Shown here in pieces: positions 36,077-46,180 of a stretch of DNA of 64,000 nucleotides. The notes beneath the pieces are model-generated. The model saw only the letters and a program-made list of their open reading frames with translations, searched no databases and was not told the DNA's origin. This DNA is from GCA-002708315 sp963676635 (GTDB taxonomy: Bacteria > Bacteroidota > Bacteroidia > Bacteroidales > F082), in contig OY781105.1 in NCBI GenBank assembly GCA_963676635.1, positions 1,798,001 to 1,862,000 of the forward strand. Direction: 5' to 3'. Every line of letters starts with the position of its first letter. Within the stretch, counting starts at the first letter, position 1. The position numbers were made by a program, and so were the translations under genes.

Positions 36077-38344
36077 CTAGAACTCTTCCTCATCTCCATT
36101 ATCGATTAGGCGGTTTTGATTCTCACGGTCGTATTTTTCACAATCAAACTCAATCATAACATCCTGAAGAGGCTTATCGAAATCACCCTGACTTATTCCA
36201 AGAGATGGATCGCCATATACCTTATTCATATATAAAGCCCAAATAGGAAGAGCCATATTAGCACCTTGTCCCAGACTAATAGTACGAAAGTGAGCGCTTC
36301 TGTCTTCACAACCAACCCATATACCAGTAGTAAGATCAGGAGTAACACCCATAAACCATCCGTCACTCTGATTCTGTGTAGTTCCTGTTTTACCAGCGAT
36401 AGGATTTCTGAATCCATATTTCCATCGTAACCTCACACCAGTACCACTTTCAACAACACCTTCCATTAACTTTAACATTTTGTAAGCAGTAATCTCACTC
36501 ATAGCCTCGGTCTTTTCAGGTACAAAACGTTCCAGAAGATTACCATTTTTATCTTCAATATGAGTAACAAATGTAGGCACAACATAAACACCCTTATTAG
36601 CAAAAGTATTCATAGCCCCAACCATCTCATACAAAGAAAGATCAGGAGTGCCAAGAGCAATACTGGGCACAGCAGGGATATCAGACTTCACCCCCATTTT
36701 TCTTGCCATCTGTCGTACCGATTGTGGAGAGAATCGACTCATAAGATAAGCAGATATCCAGTTATTAGAATTTGCCAGAGCCCATTTCAAAGTAACTTCC
36801 TCGCCAACGCGATCGTCACTGGAATTTCGGGGAGCCCAGTAAGTGCCATCATAAAGCTCAACACTATACTGAATATTTGAGACTTTATAACACGGTGAAT
36901 ACTCACCCTCCTGCATAGCCAGGGTATAAAGGAAAGGCTTAAATGTAGATCCCACCTGTCGCTTGCCCTGAACTGCATGGTCAAATTTAAAATATCTGTA
37001 ATCAATACCACCAACCATAGCTCTCACATAACCGGTATGCGATTCCATAGAAAGCAATCCGGCCTGAAGAAAACTCTTATAATATCTTATGGAATCCAAT
37101 GGAGTCATCACAGTGTCAACAGGACCATTCCAGCTAAAGACTGTCATTTCAGTCGGTTTCTGAAAGCTGACAAGAATAGAATCCATGCTCATTCCACTAT
37201 TATTTAATCTGCGATAACGCTCACTTCTTTTCACAGCCTGAAGCATTATTCTATCCACAGACTCCTCTGCCTCTTCTTCTTCAAAGTCGAAAGGAGCATA
37301 TGAATACCCTTTCCAATGTGTATCAAATGCTGGCTGCAAATCAAGAGAGAGATGTTCTCTAACAGCCTCTTCTGCATAACGCTGCATGCGTGAATTGATA
37401 GTTGTGTATATCTTCAAACCATCCTTATACAGATTATATGGAGAACCATCAGGTTTGTAATGAGTTTTACACCATTCTTTAAGTTCACCACGTAAATATT
37501 CTCTGAGATAACGAGCAATACCTTGATTATGGTCGCGTATAGAGAAGTTAGACACCCCTAAAGGTAGCTTGCTCACAGAATCATATACATGTTCTGTTAT
37601 AAAGCCATACTTCTCCATTTGCTGTAACACCAGATTGCGTCGTTTCAATGAATTTTCAGGGTTTGATACCGGACTATATCTGGTGGGTGCATTTACAACC
37701 CCTGCCATAAGAGCTGCCTGTTGCAGATTCAAGGAATCAGGTGTTGTATCAAAGAATGCAGCGCTTGCAGATTTAATGCCAAAAGTATTGTGTCCGAAAG
37801 TAACAGTGTTCAGATACATGGCTATTATCTCTTCTTTAGAGTAATACCGTTCAAGCTTTAAGGCTGTTATCCACTCTTTAAATTTACGCATTACAAGCTG
37901 TAGCTTTGACATACTCCCACGAGGAAAAAGATTCTTCGCAAGCTGCTGTGTAATTGTACTACCTCCTCCTCTGTGATTTCCCGTAGCAACACCATAAGCA
38001 ACGCGCATCAGTGCCCGTTCATCCACACCTGAATGTTTCTCAAATCTAACATCTTCTATGGCTATCAATGCATTAATAAGATTTGGTGATATGTTTCGAT
38101 AATTTACATTCGACCTGTTTTCTATGAAATATGTTCCTAGCAGCTCTCCGTCTGATGAGTATACTTCAGAAGCAAGATTGCTTTCCGGATTTTCAAGTTC
38201 TTCAAATGTTGGCATTGGTCCAAACCATTCTTCTGCAACACCGTAAAAAAACACAAAACCCAGGGCTACAAAGAATATCCACAGAAGCCATAGTTTCCTG
38301 ACGTAATTGAAAAACTTTTTCTTTTTTGTTGTGCCTTCAGCCAT
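36077..38344 (-). CDS. Penicillin-binding protein 1A (bifunctional glycosyltransferase/transpeptidase)
   Basis: 755 residues. Cytoplasmic basic tail, one transmembrane helix (~18-38), GT51 domain with EDVRFEKHSGVD, GGSTITQQLAKNLF and KLERYYSKEEIIAMYLN, then a transpeptidase domain with GSTFKPFLY (SxxK, nucleophile Ser), SNN and KTGTTQNQSDGWFMG. It polymerises and cross-links peptidoglycan in the periplasm. It follows gldH after 11 bases in the same direction, as often in Bacteroidota. Confidence 0.95.
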   Translation of the reverse strand: MAEGTTKKKKFFNYVRKLWLLWIFFVALGFVFFYGVAEEWFGPMPTFEELENPESNLASEVYSSDGELLGTYFIENRSNVNYRNISPNLINALIAIEDVRFEKHSGVDERALMRVAYGVATGNHRGGGSTITQQLAKNLFPRGSMSKLQLVMRKFKEWITALKLERYYSKEEIIAMYLNTVTFGHNTFGIKSASAAFFDTTPDSLNLQQAALMAGVVNAPTRYSPVSNPENSLKRRNLVLQQMEKYGFITEHVYDSVSKLPLGVSNFSIRDHNQGIARYLREYLRGELKEWCKTHYKPDGSPYNLYKDGLKIYTTINSRMQRYAEEAVREHLSLDLQPAFDTHWKGYSYAPFDFEEEEAEESVDRIMLQAVKRSERYRRLNNSGMSMDSILVSFQKPTEMTVFSWNGPVDTVMTPLDSIRYYKSFLQAGLLSMESHTGYVRAMVGGIDYRYFKFDHAVQGKRQVGSTFKPFLYTLAMQEGEYSPCYKVSNIQYSVELYDGTYWAPRNSSDDRVGEEVTLKWALANSNNWISAYLMSRFSPQSVRQMARKMGVKSDIPAVPSIALGTPDLSLYEMVGAMNTFANKGVYVVPTFVTHIEDKNGNLLERFVPEKTEAMSEITAYKMLKLMEGVVESGTGVRLRWKYGFRNPIAGKTGTTQNQSDGWFMGVTPDLTTGIWVGCEDRSAHFRTISLGQGANMALPIWALYMNKVYGDPSLGISQGDFDKPLQDVMIEFDCEKYDRENQNRLIDNGDEEEF

Positions 38345-38355
38345 TATGAAAATAT

Positions 38356-38832
38356 TTATTGGACTTCAGTTATTTTAATCCCAACATCCGAAATACCGAT
38401 AAGTGTATCAGTACGCATGGCCTGTTGAATGAAAAATTTATATTGCCCGCTAACAGGGAATCTGAGATTGTTCTGTAATATAATGTCGTTCTCTTTTGTC
38501 TCTCCCCAGCCTTTTCCTAACCATTGTCCGCTGATATCTGCCAGCACCATTTCCAAAGTATCCCGACTCATATTGCCATTGGGATATTCAGTAATTAAAA
38601 AGACATATAAGTTACTAAATCTGTATTTTGTAGTATTCCTGACATTAATACTAAAACTATAAGTAGTCAAAGAATCAGGAATGTCAACTGTAAATCCCAC
38701 AGCATTATCTGCAATCCAGCCTTTTTCAGGCAACTGAAAACTTTCATTATAAAAAGTGTTAGTGTTGCATGAAAGCATCAATAATGTTAAAAATAATACC
38801 GAAACAACAAGCAATTGCTTTCTAAGCGTCAT
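38356..38832 (-). CDS. gldH: Gliding motility lipoprotein GldH
   Basis: 158 residues. Lipobox LMLSC (Cys ~22), then FQLPEKGWIADNAVGFTVDI, NVRNTTKYRFSNLYVFL, LEMVLADISGQWLGKGWGE and FPVSGQYKFFIQQAMRTDTL, which match the GldH pattern. GldH is required for gliding in Flavobacterium and is conserved together with T9SS/gliding genes even in non-gliding species. Its context (ricT upstream, PBP1A downstream) is typical. The T9SS cargo proteins in this window fit an active system. Confidence 0.9.
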   Translation of the reverse strand: MTLRKQLLVVSVLFLTLLMLSCNTNTFYNESFQLPEKGWIADNAVGFTVDIPDSLTTYSFSINVRNTTKYRFSNLYVFLITEYPNGNMSRDTLEMVLADISGQWLGKGWGETKENDIILQNNLRFPVSGQYKFFIQQAMRTDTLIGISDVGIKITEVQ

Positions 38833-38980
38833 AATAAACTATTTTAATATGCTCTGAACAATACAATTATCAGAAGCTTTACCACAAAAACACTTCAATA
38901 TATAATGAATGCGAATTTCTAACAATTATTATAAATTACAAAACATTTTTATCTGTAACTGGAATCAAAAGGCTATGACA

Positions 38981-40084
38981 TTATATATAACCTGTAATAT
39001 CATCACCAAAGTTATCCCCAACATTATCGACCTTTGTGTTCTTCTCGGCAAAACCTTCCAAGTCTGCAGGAAACTTCCCACGTTTATTCATCTTCTGAAT
39101 GCGAAAAACATTTTTAGTAGACAGAGCCATCATATTGTTCTGATCATCTGCATAAACATACCACATTACTTTTCTAAAAACATCACTTTTAACATGAAAA
39201 GCCTTCCCTTTCTTAGTTTTAAGTGGCATTTCACTTTCCGGAAAATGCTTAAGAGTATCGATGTAATCATCAACTTCATAATTCAAACAACATTTAAGCT
39301 TACCGCACTGGCCTGCAAGTTTCTGAGGATTCAGCGACAGTTGCTGAACCCTTGCTGATGCTGTTGATACACTTGTAAAAGTGCTCATAAAAGAGGCACA
39401 ACATAGCTCCCTTCCACAAGGGCCAATACCACCAACCTTCGCAGCCTCCTGACGTACGCCAATCTGCTTCATTTCAATTCTTACCTTGAAGGCGTCAGCA
39501 AGCTTACGAATAAGCTCACGGAAATCCACACGATCATTGGCAGTATAATAAAAAATAGCTTTAGTTTTATCACCCTGATATTCTACATCATTAATCTTCA
39601 TTTCCAGATTTAGATCAGAAGCTATTGTCCGGGTTTTAATCATTGTAGTATGCTCAAGAGCTATAACCTCAAGCCATTTTTCAACATCAGCAGGTCTGGC
39701 ATGTCTGAATACTCTTTTAATTTCCTTCCTTTCCAGATCAACCTGTTTACGCTTCATCTGAACACGAACGACTTCACCGGCAAGACTCACAATGCCAATA
39801 TCATGTCCAGGACTTGCCTCAACAGCCACAATTTCCCCTTTATTCAAATTCATATCTGCTGGATAGGAAAAGAAATCCTTTCGGCCATTTTTAAAACGTA
39901 CTTCCACATATTCACATGATTCATTAGCATCATGAAAATCCTTGAGCCAATCATATGCACTTAGTTTACAACATGATTGCTGATTTACATAGTAATGATC
40001 ATTTTGGTACGTATTTATGGAGCAACAACCCCTTGATTGTGCAATTTTATTATCTGTATCTGTGTTTTTTATATTGTTATCCAT
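38981..40084 (-). CDS. ricT: PSP1-domain protein RicT (YaaT homologue)
   Basis: 367 residues. A Cys-rich N-terminus (RGCCSIN...QQSCCKL), then the PSP1 core: FKNGRKDFF, VAVEASPGHDIGIVSL, FYYTANDRVDFRELIRKLA, VGGIGPCGRELCCASF and QCGKLKCCLNYE. Homologues in Bacillus are part of the Fe-S-bearing Ric complex affecting RNA maturation; in Bacteroidota the gene lies near gldH. ATG 40082-40084 is chosen; an ATG 17 codons upstream is possible but adds residues of poor character. Confidence 0.88.
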   Translation of the reverse strand: MDNNIKNTDTDNKIAQSRGCCSINTYQNDHYYVNQQSCCKLSAYDWLKDFHDANESCEYVEVRFKNGRKDFFSYPADMNLNKGEIVAVEASPGHDIGIVSLAGEVVRVQMKRKQVDLERKEIKRVFRHARPADVEKWLEVIALEHTTMIKTRTIASDLNLEMKINDVEYQGDKTKAIFYYTANDRVDFRELIRKLADAFKVRIEMKQIGVRQEAAKVGGIGPCGRELCCASFMSTFTSVSTASARVQQLSLNPQKLAGQCGKLKCCLNYEVDDYIDTLKHFPESEMPLKTKKGKAFHVKSDVFRKVMWYVYADDQNNMMALSTKNVFRIQKMNKRGKFPADLEGFAEKNTKVDNVGDNFGDDITGYI

Positions 40085-40135
40085 CGTATTATCCTGTGTT
40101 TCTTCTCTTTCCAATATACTGAAAAGAAAGTACAA

Positions 40136-40467
40136 ATGTAAACAATTGTTTAATTCATTTGTTTTTTATTTATTGTTTGTGAGTTACGTGAATCAGGAAT
40201 AATCTCTTAACACTGCATCATTAATGCAATACCACATGTGTAATTGTATCTTCTCTCAAGTGATATGATAAGTTTTATACGTATCAAAATCGATTTTCAT
40301 ACGTATCAAACATGCAATAAAAAAGCTTCAAAACAAGAGCATGTCAGTTGGTATTAACAAACAACAAAAGTGAAAAAAGATACATAATAAGGAGCAGTCA
40401 TCGACTTAGATTACAGAGAGCAGACCATAAAAAAACTAAGGAAAAAACATACATCAGCTGGGCATAA
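40136..40467. other. Intergenic region with two ATACGTATCAAA boxes
   Basis: This 332-base stretch between ricT and the upstream LysE gene holds no gene. It contains the 12-mer ATACGTATCAAA at 40277-40288 and 40299-40310, spaced exactly 22 bases apart (two helical turns), each containing the palindrome TACGTA. They lie ~190 bases upstream of ricT and look like an operator pair. Confidence 0.45.
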
Positions 40468-41100
40468 TTAAAATTGCAGAATCGTTTTAATCATCAGATA
40501 CAATCCGAAAACAACAATAGCTATACCAGCAACTTTATTTATAAGAATCAGGAACTTATCAGTAGCAAACTTCTTAAGCCGGGATGCAGCAAATGTTTTT
40601 ATAATATCAGTAGCAAACACAACTAGTAAAGTACCAGTGAAAAACATAACAAGGTTAAAGGTGTTCCCGGAGAATCTTGCATTAACACCAATAATCATAC
40701 TAAGCCAGAAAATCCAAACAAAAGGATTAACAGCATTAAGTAAAAATCCTTTTCCAATAAATTCAATGGGATGAGGCACCTTCAATATTTCACCGTTTTC
40801 ATCATCATTTTCAATTTGGACCTTTTTGCGGTAAGTAAAAATGCCAAAGAAAACCAAAAGCACTCCTCCAATTATACCCACAAGGGAATAATCTTCAATA
40901 CCTTTCGATATAGTAGCAGTACCAAATATAGACAATCCGACAATTGTCAGGTCATTTAGAAAAATACCAAATGCCAGAAAGATACCAGGAATAAATCCCC
41001 TATATATTGCAGTTTGAATAAGCGCAAAAAAAGCAGGACCAAATCCAAAAAGAAAAGCTAACGATAATCCAACTAATGTACCTTCAAGAAAAACAGACAT
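40468..41100 (-). CDS. LysE-family exporter
   Basis: 210 residues, six hydrophobic segments. LysE/RhtB features: GLSLAFLFGFGPAFFALIQT at the N-terminus, GIFLNDLTIVGLS, a short polar linker after TM3, and a second half starting FIGKGFLLNAVNPFVWIFW. The family exports amino acids or related small molecules by cation exchange; substrate unknown. Lies 10 bases downstream of the second GH3 gene, so it may export that enzyme's product (inference). Confidence 0.85.
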   Translation of the reverse strand: MSVFLEGTLVGLSLAFLFGFGPAFFALIQTAIYRGFIPGIFLAFGIFLNDLTIVGLSIFGTATISKGIEDYSLVGIIGGVLLVFFGIFTYRKKVQIENDDENGEILKVPHPIEFIGKGFLLNAVNPFVWIFWLSMIIGVNARFSGNTFNLVMFFTGTLLVVFATDIIKTFAASRLKKFATDKFLILINKVAGIAIVVFGLYLMIKTILQF

Positions 41101-41110
41101 AATATACTAA

Positions 41111-42649
41111 TTAATATCCAATTTCTTTAAGATATTCCTGCCATTTATCGATTCTGGAATTCTTCAGAACTCTGGGGAATTTATTGGCGCTACCTTCCTT
41201 ACCTGCCCGTTTCATATAATCATAGAAAACTTTAGAAGGTAGCACTTTAACAGTTACATCTTTAATAGCTTCTAAACGCTCAACACGGTAGTCATCATTA
41301 AGGTTGCCCAGATGGCTGTCAATAATCTTTGCCGCTTCTGTTTCATCAAGCTTATCATCAGTGCCAATATACCACATATGAGCAAAAAGACTTCCATGGC
41401 GCACCCCAGCCACAGTAAATTCCTTAATTTCGATATCTTTTTCCTCCTGCAACAATTCGATGGCACGATTCATATTCTCTTGCGAAAGATGTTCACCACA
41501 AATACTAATGTAATGTTTTGTCCTTCCGGTAATAACAATCTCCGAATTAGACTTATCAATAAACTTTACAGTATCACCAATCAGATATCTCCAGGCACCG
41601 GCATTAGTTGACATCAACAATGCATATTCAACACCTTCCTCAACTTCTCCTATTGACAAGGTTTCAGGGTTATCTCTGAAATTACCCTCTTCATCAAAGT
41701 TTTTATCATTAAAAGGTACAAATTCAAAGTAAATACCATTATTAAGAACCATTTGCATTCCTTGCATATTTGCTTCATTCTGAAAAGCAATATAACCTTC
41801 AGAAGCAAGGTATGATTCATTATAAATAAGAGGACGAGCTACAAGCTTTTCAAGACTTTTCAAGTAAGGCTTCAGAGAAACTCCACTATGAACATAAACA
41901 CTTAAGTTAGGCCAGATATCATGAATTGTATTAAGATTATACTCTTCAATTATCTTTTCCATAAGAATTTGAACCCATGCAGGAACACCAACAATAATTC
42001 CGATATCCCATGAAGGAGCTTTCTTTATAATCTCCTTAAGCTTCTTCGACCAGTCGGCTGTACGGGATATCCTTCTTCCCGGTTTATAAAAATGTTGAAA
42101 CCAGAATGGAATATTTCCTGCCGTAATGCCAGATAAATCACCTTCATAATACCTGCCGTTATACTGCAAGTGAGTACTTCCCCCAATCATTAATATACCT
42201 TTAGAATAAAACTCGCGCGGGAACCCGTATTTTGTTGATGACACCAGCTGCCTCAGACTTACACTCTTGATGCTCTTAAGCATATCAGGGGTTATAGGAA
42301 TATATTTACTTGACGCTTCAGAAGTACCAGAGCTTAAAGCAAAGTATTTTACCTTTCCGGGCCATGCAACATATGACTCACCATTGAGGGAGCGATACCA
42401 CCACCGTTTATACATAGACTGATAATCATGCACAGGAACTGTATCTGAGAAAGCCTTTTGCATATCATAAGCATTCAATATAGATGAAAACTTATAATGC
42501 TCCCCTATTGCCGTAAATTGAGCTTTGCTGAGAATTTTTTTAAGTTCTGCTTTCTGAGCCTTTACCGGATTTAATTTCTGACGTTTCTTCTCCTCCGGTA
42601 CATTGCGCAATTCAAACGCTTTCTTAATAATACTACCTAATATTGGCAT
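41111..42649 (-). CDS. GH3-family protein 2
   Basis: 512 residues. Same motif order as the protein at 30235-31740: YFALSSGTSEASSKYIPITP, ILMIGGS, YNESYLASEGYIAFQNE, ALLMSTNAGAWRYLIGDTVK and VITGRTKHYISICGEHLS. It is clearly a paralogue, with the ATP motif SSGTSEASSKYIP against SSGTTAGKSKYIP. Acyl-acid amido synthetase chemistry is known for plant members; the bacterial substrate is unknown. Downstream gene is a LysE exporter in the same operon. Confidence 0.9.
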   Translation of the reverse strand: MPILGSIIKKAFELRNVPEEKKRQKLNPVKAQKAELKKILSKAQFTAIGEHYKFSSILNAYDMQKAFSDTVPVHDYQSMYKRWWYRSLNGESYVAWPGKVKYFALSSGTSEASSKYIPITPDMLKSIKSVSLRQLVSSTKYGFPREFYSKGILMIGGSTHLQYNGRYYEGDLSGITAGNIPFWFQHFYKPGRRISRTADWSKKLKEIIKKAPSWDIGIIVGVPAWVQILMEKIIEEYNLNTIHDIWPNLSVYVHSGVSLKPYLKSLEKLVARPLIYNESYLASEGYIAFQNEANMQGMQMVLNNGIYFEFVPFNDKNFDEEGNFRDNPETLSIGEVEEGVEYALLMSTNAGAWRYLIGDTVKFIDKSNSEIVITGRTKHYISICGEHLSQENMNRAIELLQEEKDIEIKEFTVAGVRHGSLFAHMWYIGTDDKLDETEAAKIIDSHLGNLNDDYRVERLEAIKDVTVKVLPSKVFYDYMKRAGKEGSANKFPRVLKNSRIDKWQEYLKEIGY

Positions 42650-42791
42650 GATCGATGATTATTATGAACCAGCAAATTTATCAAAATTAAGCTAATTACC
42701 TATTTTAAGAAGCTATTAACCTGCGGTAAAAAGCACTGTCAACTTATTACACATTGATAATCTACAAAATAGCCTGATACATTTTTCAACA

Positions 42792-43097
42792 TCAGAGCAA
42801 ACCTAATTCCAGCTTTGCCTCTTCTGTCATCATATCATCACTCCAAGGCGGATCAAATGTTAGCTCAACATCAACGTTATTTGCTTCCTTCAGATATCCT
42901 ATCTCTGTTTTAACCTGTCCGGGCAGGCTTTCAGCTACAGGACAGTTTGGTGATGTCAGCGTCATAAGTACATGAACATCATTATTTCCATTAATATTAA
43001 TCTCATATATCAGCCCCAACTCGTAGATATTTACAGGTATTTCCGGGTCAAATATATTTTTAAGTACTACAATTATTTTTTCTTCCAGTTCGTTCAT
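42792..43097 (-). CDS. DUF59/MIP18-family Fe-S assembly protein (SufT-like)
   Basis: 101 residues, a single DUF59 domain: IFDPEIPVNIYELGLIYEI and MTLTSPNCPVAESLPGQVK with the conserved Cys, then VELTFDPPWSDDMMTEEAK. These proteins mature Fe-S targets together with SUF. Last gene of the suf operon, 6 bases after sufE. No histidine-box extension is present. Confidence 0.9.
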   Translation of the reverse strand: MNELEEKIIVVLKNIFDPEIPVNIYELGLIYEININGNNDVHVLMTLTSPNCPVAESLPGQVKTEIGYLKEANNVDVELTFDPPWSDDMMTEEAKLELGLL

Positions 43098-43103
43098 ATC
43101 ATA

Positions 43104-43529
43104 TTATTTTGATGATTTAAGCTGAAACACCTTTGCATAAATTTGCATCTGTTTAATCATCGACACAAGCCCATTAGCACGTGTTGGCGACAAATGCGAC
43201 TTCAGTCCGATGGTATCCAGGAAACCCAAATCAGCAGAAAGGATATCACCTGGAGTGGCATCCGACATCACACGGATAAGCAAAGCCACAATACCTTTGG
43301 TTATAACTGCATCACTATCAGCAGTAAACAACACCTTGCCATCATTCTCTTCAGCGTACAGCCATACCCTCGACTGGCAACCGGAGATAAGATGTTGCTC
43401 ATCACGGTAACGGTCATCAATTACAGGAAGATCTTTTCCCATTTCAATAATGTATGAGTATTTATCCATCCAGTCATCAAACATGGCAAACTCATCAACA
43501 ATCTCTTCTATTCTATTTTCCAGACTCAT
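43104..43529 (-). CDS. sufE: Cysteine desulfuration protein SufE
   Basis: 141 residues. The acceptor-Cys motif LISGCQSRVWL (Cys ~50) and the C-terminal LGLxxHLSPTRANGL-type motif (IGLKSHLSPTRANGLVSMI) are intact. It accepts persulfide from SufS and passes it to SufBCD. It starts 4 bases from the sufS stop. Confidence 0.95.
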   Translation of the reverse strand: MSLENRIEEIVDEFAMFDDWMDKYSYIIEMGKDLPVIDDRYRDEQHLISGCQSRVWLYAEENDGKVLFTADSDAVITKGIVALLIRVMSDATPGDILSADLGFLDTIGLKSHLSPTRANGLVSMIKQMQIYAKVFQLKSSK

Positions 43530-43533
43530 AGCT

Positions 43534-44754
43534 CTATTTTATCATCATTACTGCCTTCTCCAGTGCACTGACAGCAGTTTTAACTTCATCAATTGTATTA
43601 TAAATACCGAACGACATACGCACTGTACCAGGTATTTCAAAATTATCAATCAGCGGCTGTGCACAATGATTTCCTGTTCTAACAGCAACTCCAAGCTGAT
43701 CCATAATAGTACCAATATCATATGGATGAGCACCGTCAACCACAAAAGAAATAACTGCTGTTTTATTAGCAGACTCTCCAATAATCTTCAATCCTTCAAT
43801 CTTTTTAAGCTCTGACGTTGCATAATCCAGAAGTTCATTTTCATGATTAGCAATATATTCAAAGCCCGCATCACTGATATACTTCAAAGCTGTTTCCATT
43901 CCCAAAACTCCGGATACATTCGGCGTTCCTGCTTCAAACTTATAAGGAAGCGTATTAAATTTTGTTTCATTAATAGTAACAGTGCTTATCATTTCACCAC
44001 CAAACTGATAAGGATCCATCTTTTCAAGCCAGGACTTTTTCCCATAAAGAACACCCACACCCATTGGACCATAAGCCTTATGAGCCGAGAAAGTATAAAA
44101 ATCACAATCAATTTCCTGTACATCAACAGGCAGATGAGCTATTGCCTGAGCACCATCGATAACCACAGCAGCATTATATCTATGAGCCATTGCTGTTATT
44201 TCCTCTACGGGAAGGATAGTCCCCATAACATTCGAAATATGAGCTATAGCAACAAGCTTAGTCTTTTCAGATATTTCACTTTTAAAGAAACCCAAATCAA
44301 TATTACCATAACCATCAACAGGAGCAACTTTAAGAACAGCCTTCTTCCTGTAGCACAACTGCTGCCAGGGAACAAAATTAGAATGATGTTCAAGAACAGT
44401 AACAATAATCTCGTCACCCTCATCAATCATAGTCTCAAAAGAAGAAGCCACAAGGTTCACCGACTCAGTGGTACCTTTAATAAATATAATCTCTTCACGA
44501 GAAGAAGCATTAATAAAACCAGCAATATTTTTACGAGCATTTTCAAACTCCTCAGTGGCTATTTGGCTAAGATAATGAACACCCCTGTGAACATTACTAT
44601 TATCATTAGTATAATAATCAGTAATCCTGTTAATAACCTGAAGAGGTTTCTGGGTAGTAGCGCCATTGTCAAAATAAACAAGCGGCTTTCCATTTACTTT
44701 CCTCTTAAGGATAGGAAAATCATTGCGTATTTCATCGACAGTCATACCCATCAT
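43534..44754 (-). CDS. sufS: Cysteine desulfurase SufS
   Basis: 406 residues, group II desulfurase. LVYFDNGATTQKP N-terminal block, STVNLVASS-type PLP phosphate site (TTESVNLVASSF), HHSNFVPWQ, PLP lysine in SAHKAYGPMGVGVL, and the active Cys in RTGNHCAQP. It removes sulfur from L-cysteine for Fe-S assembly. It starts one base from the sufD stop; the ATG four codons in (44743-44745) is an alternative. Confidence 0.96.
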   Translation of the reverse strand: MMGMTVDEIRNDFPILKRKVNGKPLVYFDNGATTQKPLQVINRITDYYTNDNSNVHRGVHYLSQIATEEFENARKNIAGFINASSREEIIFIKGTTESVNLVASSFETMIDEGDEIIVTVLEHHSNFVPWQQLCYRKKAVLKVAPVDGYGNIDLGFFKSEISEKTKLVAIAHISNVMGTILPVEEITAMAHRYNAAVVIDGAQAIAHLPVDVQEIDCDFYTFSAHKAYGPMGVGVLYGKKSWLEKMDPYQFGGEMISTVTINETKFNTLPYKFEAGTPNVSGVLGMETALKYISDAGFEYIANHENELLDYATSELKKIEGLKIIGESANKTAVISFVVDGAHPYDIGTIMDQLGVAVRTGNHCAQPLIDNFEIPGTVRMSFGIYNTIDEVKTAVSALEKAVMMIK

Positions 44755-44755
44755 A

Positions 44756-46165
44756 TTAAATTTTACTCATATCAATATTAAATTCGATAGGCTGATCAGG
44801 ATTAGAACACTGGAGGACACATTTATCACAGATAGACAAATCGCCACGCAGGCGCCTTTTAACCATATCCTCAACACTCTGTTTAAGAACATCGATATTA
44901 ATCCTTCCCGTTACTTCATTAACAAAAGCATACATTAGGAGCAGTCTGGCATTCTTATCAGAAATACCACGTTGCATAAGATAGAAAAGAGCATCCTCAT
45001 CAAGTTGCCCCACAGTAGCACCATGACTACATTTAACATCATCAGCATAAATCTCAAGAAAAGGTCTGGTATCAATACATGCATCAGAAGTCATAAGAAT
45101 ATTAGCATTCTTCTGAAAAGCCTCAGTATGCTGAGCATCTTTAGCAACATAAATATGTCCGTTAAACACAGCAGATGCTTTTTCATCAAGCACACCTTTA
45201 AATAACTCATTACTTGTACAATCAGGCACATTATGGTTGATTCTAACCTGATTATCCACATGTTGTGTCTTGTCAATGAGATACATGCCACGAATATCAG
45301 CATGAGCACCCTCACCATCAAGATCAACAAAGAATTCATTTCTTATGGTACCACCGTTAAAAGTCAGAACATTTACGTTAATATTACTACCAGCTTGCTG
45401 ACTAACAAAAGTAGAATTGATAAGAGTAGTTTTATCGTTAAGGTTCTGAAGTTTATAGATATCCAGATCAGCATTTTCATCGAGAAATATTTCATTATTA
45501 GTTCCCAGAAGACCTTCCTGATGATTAATACTATCATCGCAATGCAAGAATGAAAGCTTACTGTTTTTACCAACAACAATAAGATTACGTGTATTAATCA
45601 TAGTATTGCGATCATTATTTACGATCTTAATAAGCTGGATAGCCTTATCGTAAACAGTATTATCAGGCACGTAAACAAACAAACCATCAGAGAACAGAGC
45701 AGTGTTTATTGCAGAAAAACCATGCGGTGAATCACAGGTAAGCTTATTGAAATAGCGATTAAAAATATCAGGATACTTTTGACGGGCAGCATGAATGCTT
45801 CCAACGATAATACCACCATCTACTTCAACAAGCTGGCTGTCCTCAGAATTATAATACCAACCATTAAGCAATGAAAAAACATCAGTATTAAAGCCATGAA
45901 TACTACAATGGAATATCTCATTGATATGTTTATCGAATACAGGTTTCTCCTCTTCAAAAGAATAAATCTTTTCGAAAAGATTCTGAATTCTTGTTCCCCT
46001 CCACTTTTCAGCCTTAATTCCAGGTAACCGTAAATCTTTAAAGTTCTCTATCCCCTTCTTTCTGGCCAAACCAACAACATCATCACCAGTATTATGGTAA
46101 TACTCATTATATCTGTCGATCAAAGCAGTTTCCAGAGGATTATAATTATTTGATATCTTACTCAT
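44756..46165 (-). CDS. sufD: Fe-S cluster assembly protein SufD
   Basis: 469 residues. The SufBD core (beta-helix) shows INTALFSDGLFVYVPDNT, the long parallel strands with GAHADIRGMYLIDKTQHVDNQ, and the C-terminal DDVKCSHGATVGQLDEDALF motif with the conserved His. It partners with SufB and SufC in the scaffold complex. Shorter and less conserved N-terminally than SufB, as usual. Confidence 0.95.
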   Translation of the reverse strand: MSKISNNYNPLETALIDRYNEYYHNTGDDVVGLARKKGIENFKDLRLPGIKAEKWRGTRIQNLFEKIYSFEEEKPVFDKHINEIFHCSIHGFNTDVFSLLNGWYYNSEDSQLVEVDGGIIVGSIHAARQKYPDIFNRYFNKLTCDSPHGFSAINTALFSDGLFVYVPDNTVYDKAIQLIKIVNNDRNTMINTRNLIVVGKNSKLSFLHCDDSINHQEGLLGTNNEIFLDENADLDIYKLQNLNDKTTLINSTFVSQQAGSNINVNVLTFNGGTIRNEFFVDLDGEGAHADIRGMYLIDKTQHVDNQVRINHNVPDCTSNELFKGVLDEKASAVFNGHIYVAKDAQHTEAFQKNANILMTSDACIDTRPFLEIYADDVKCSHGATVGQLDEDALFYLMQRGISDKNARLLLMYAFVNEVTGRINIDVLKQSVEDMVKRRLRGDLSICDKCVLQCSNPDQPIEFNIDMSKI

Positions 46166-46180
46166 AATTTCTGTTTTTGC

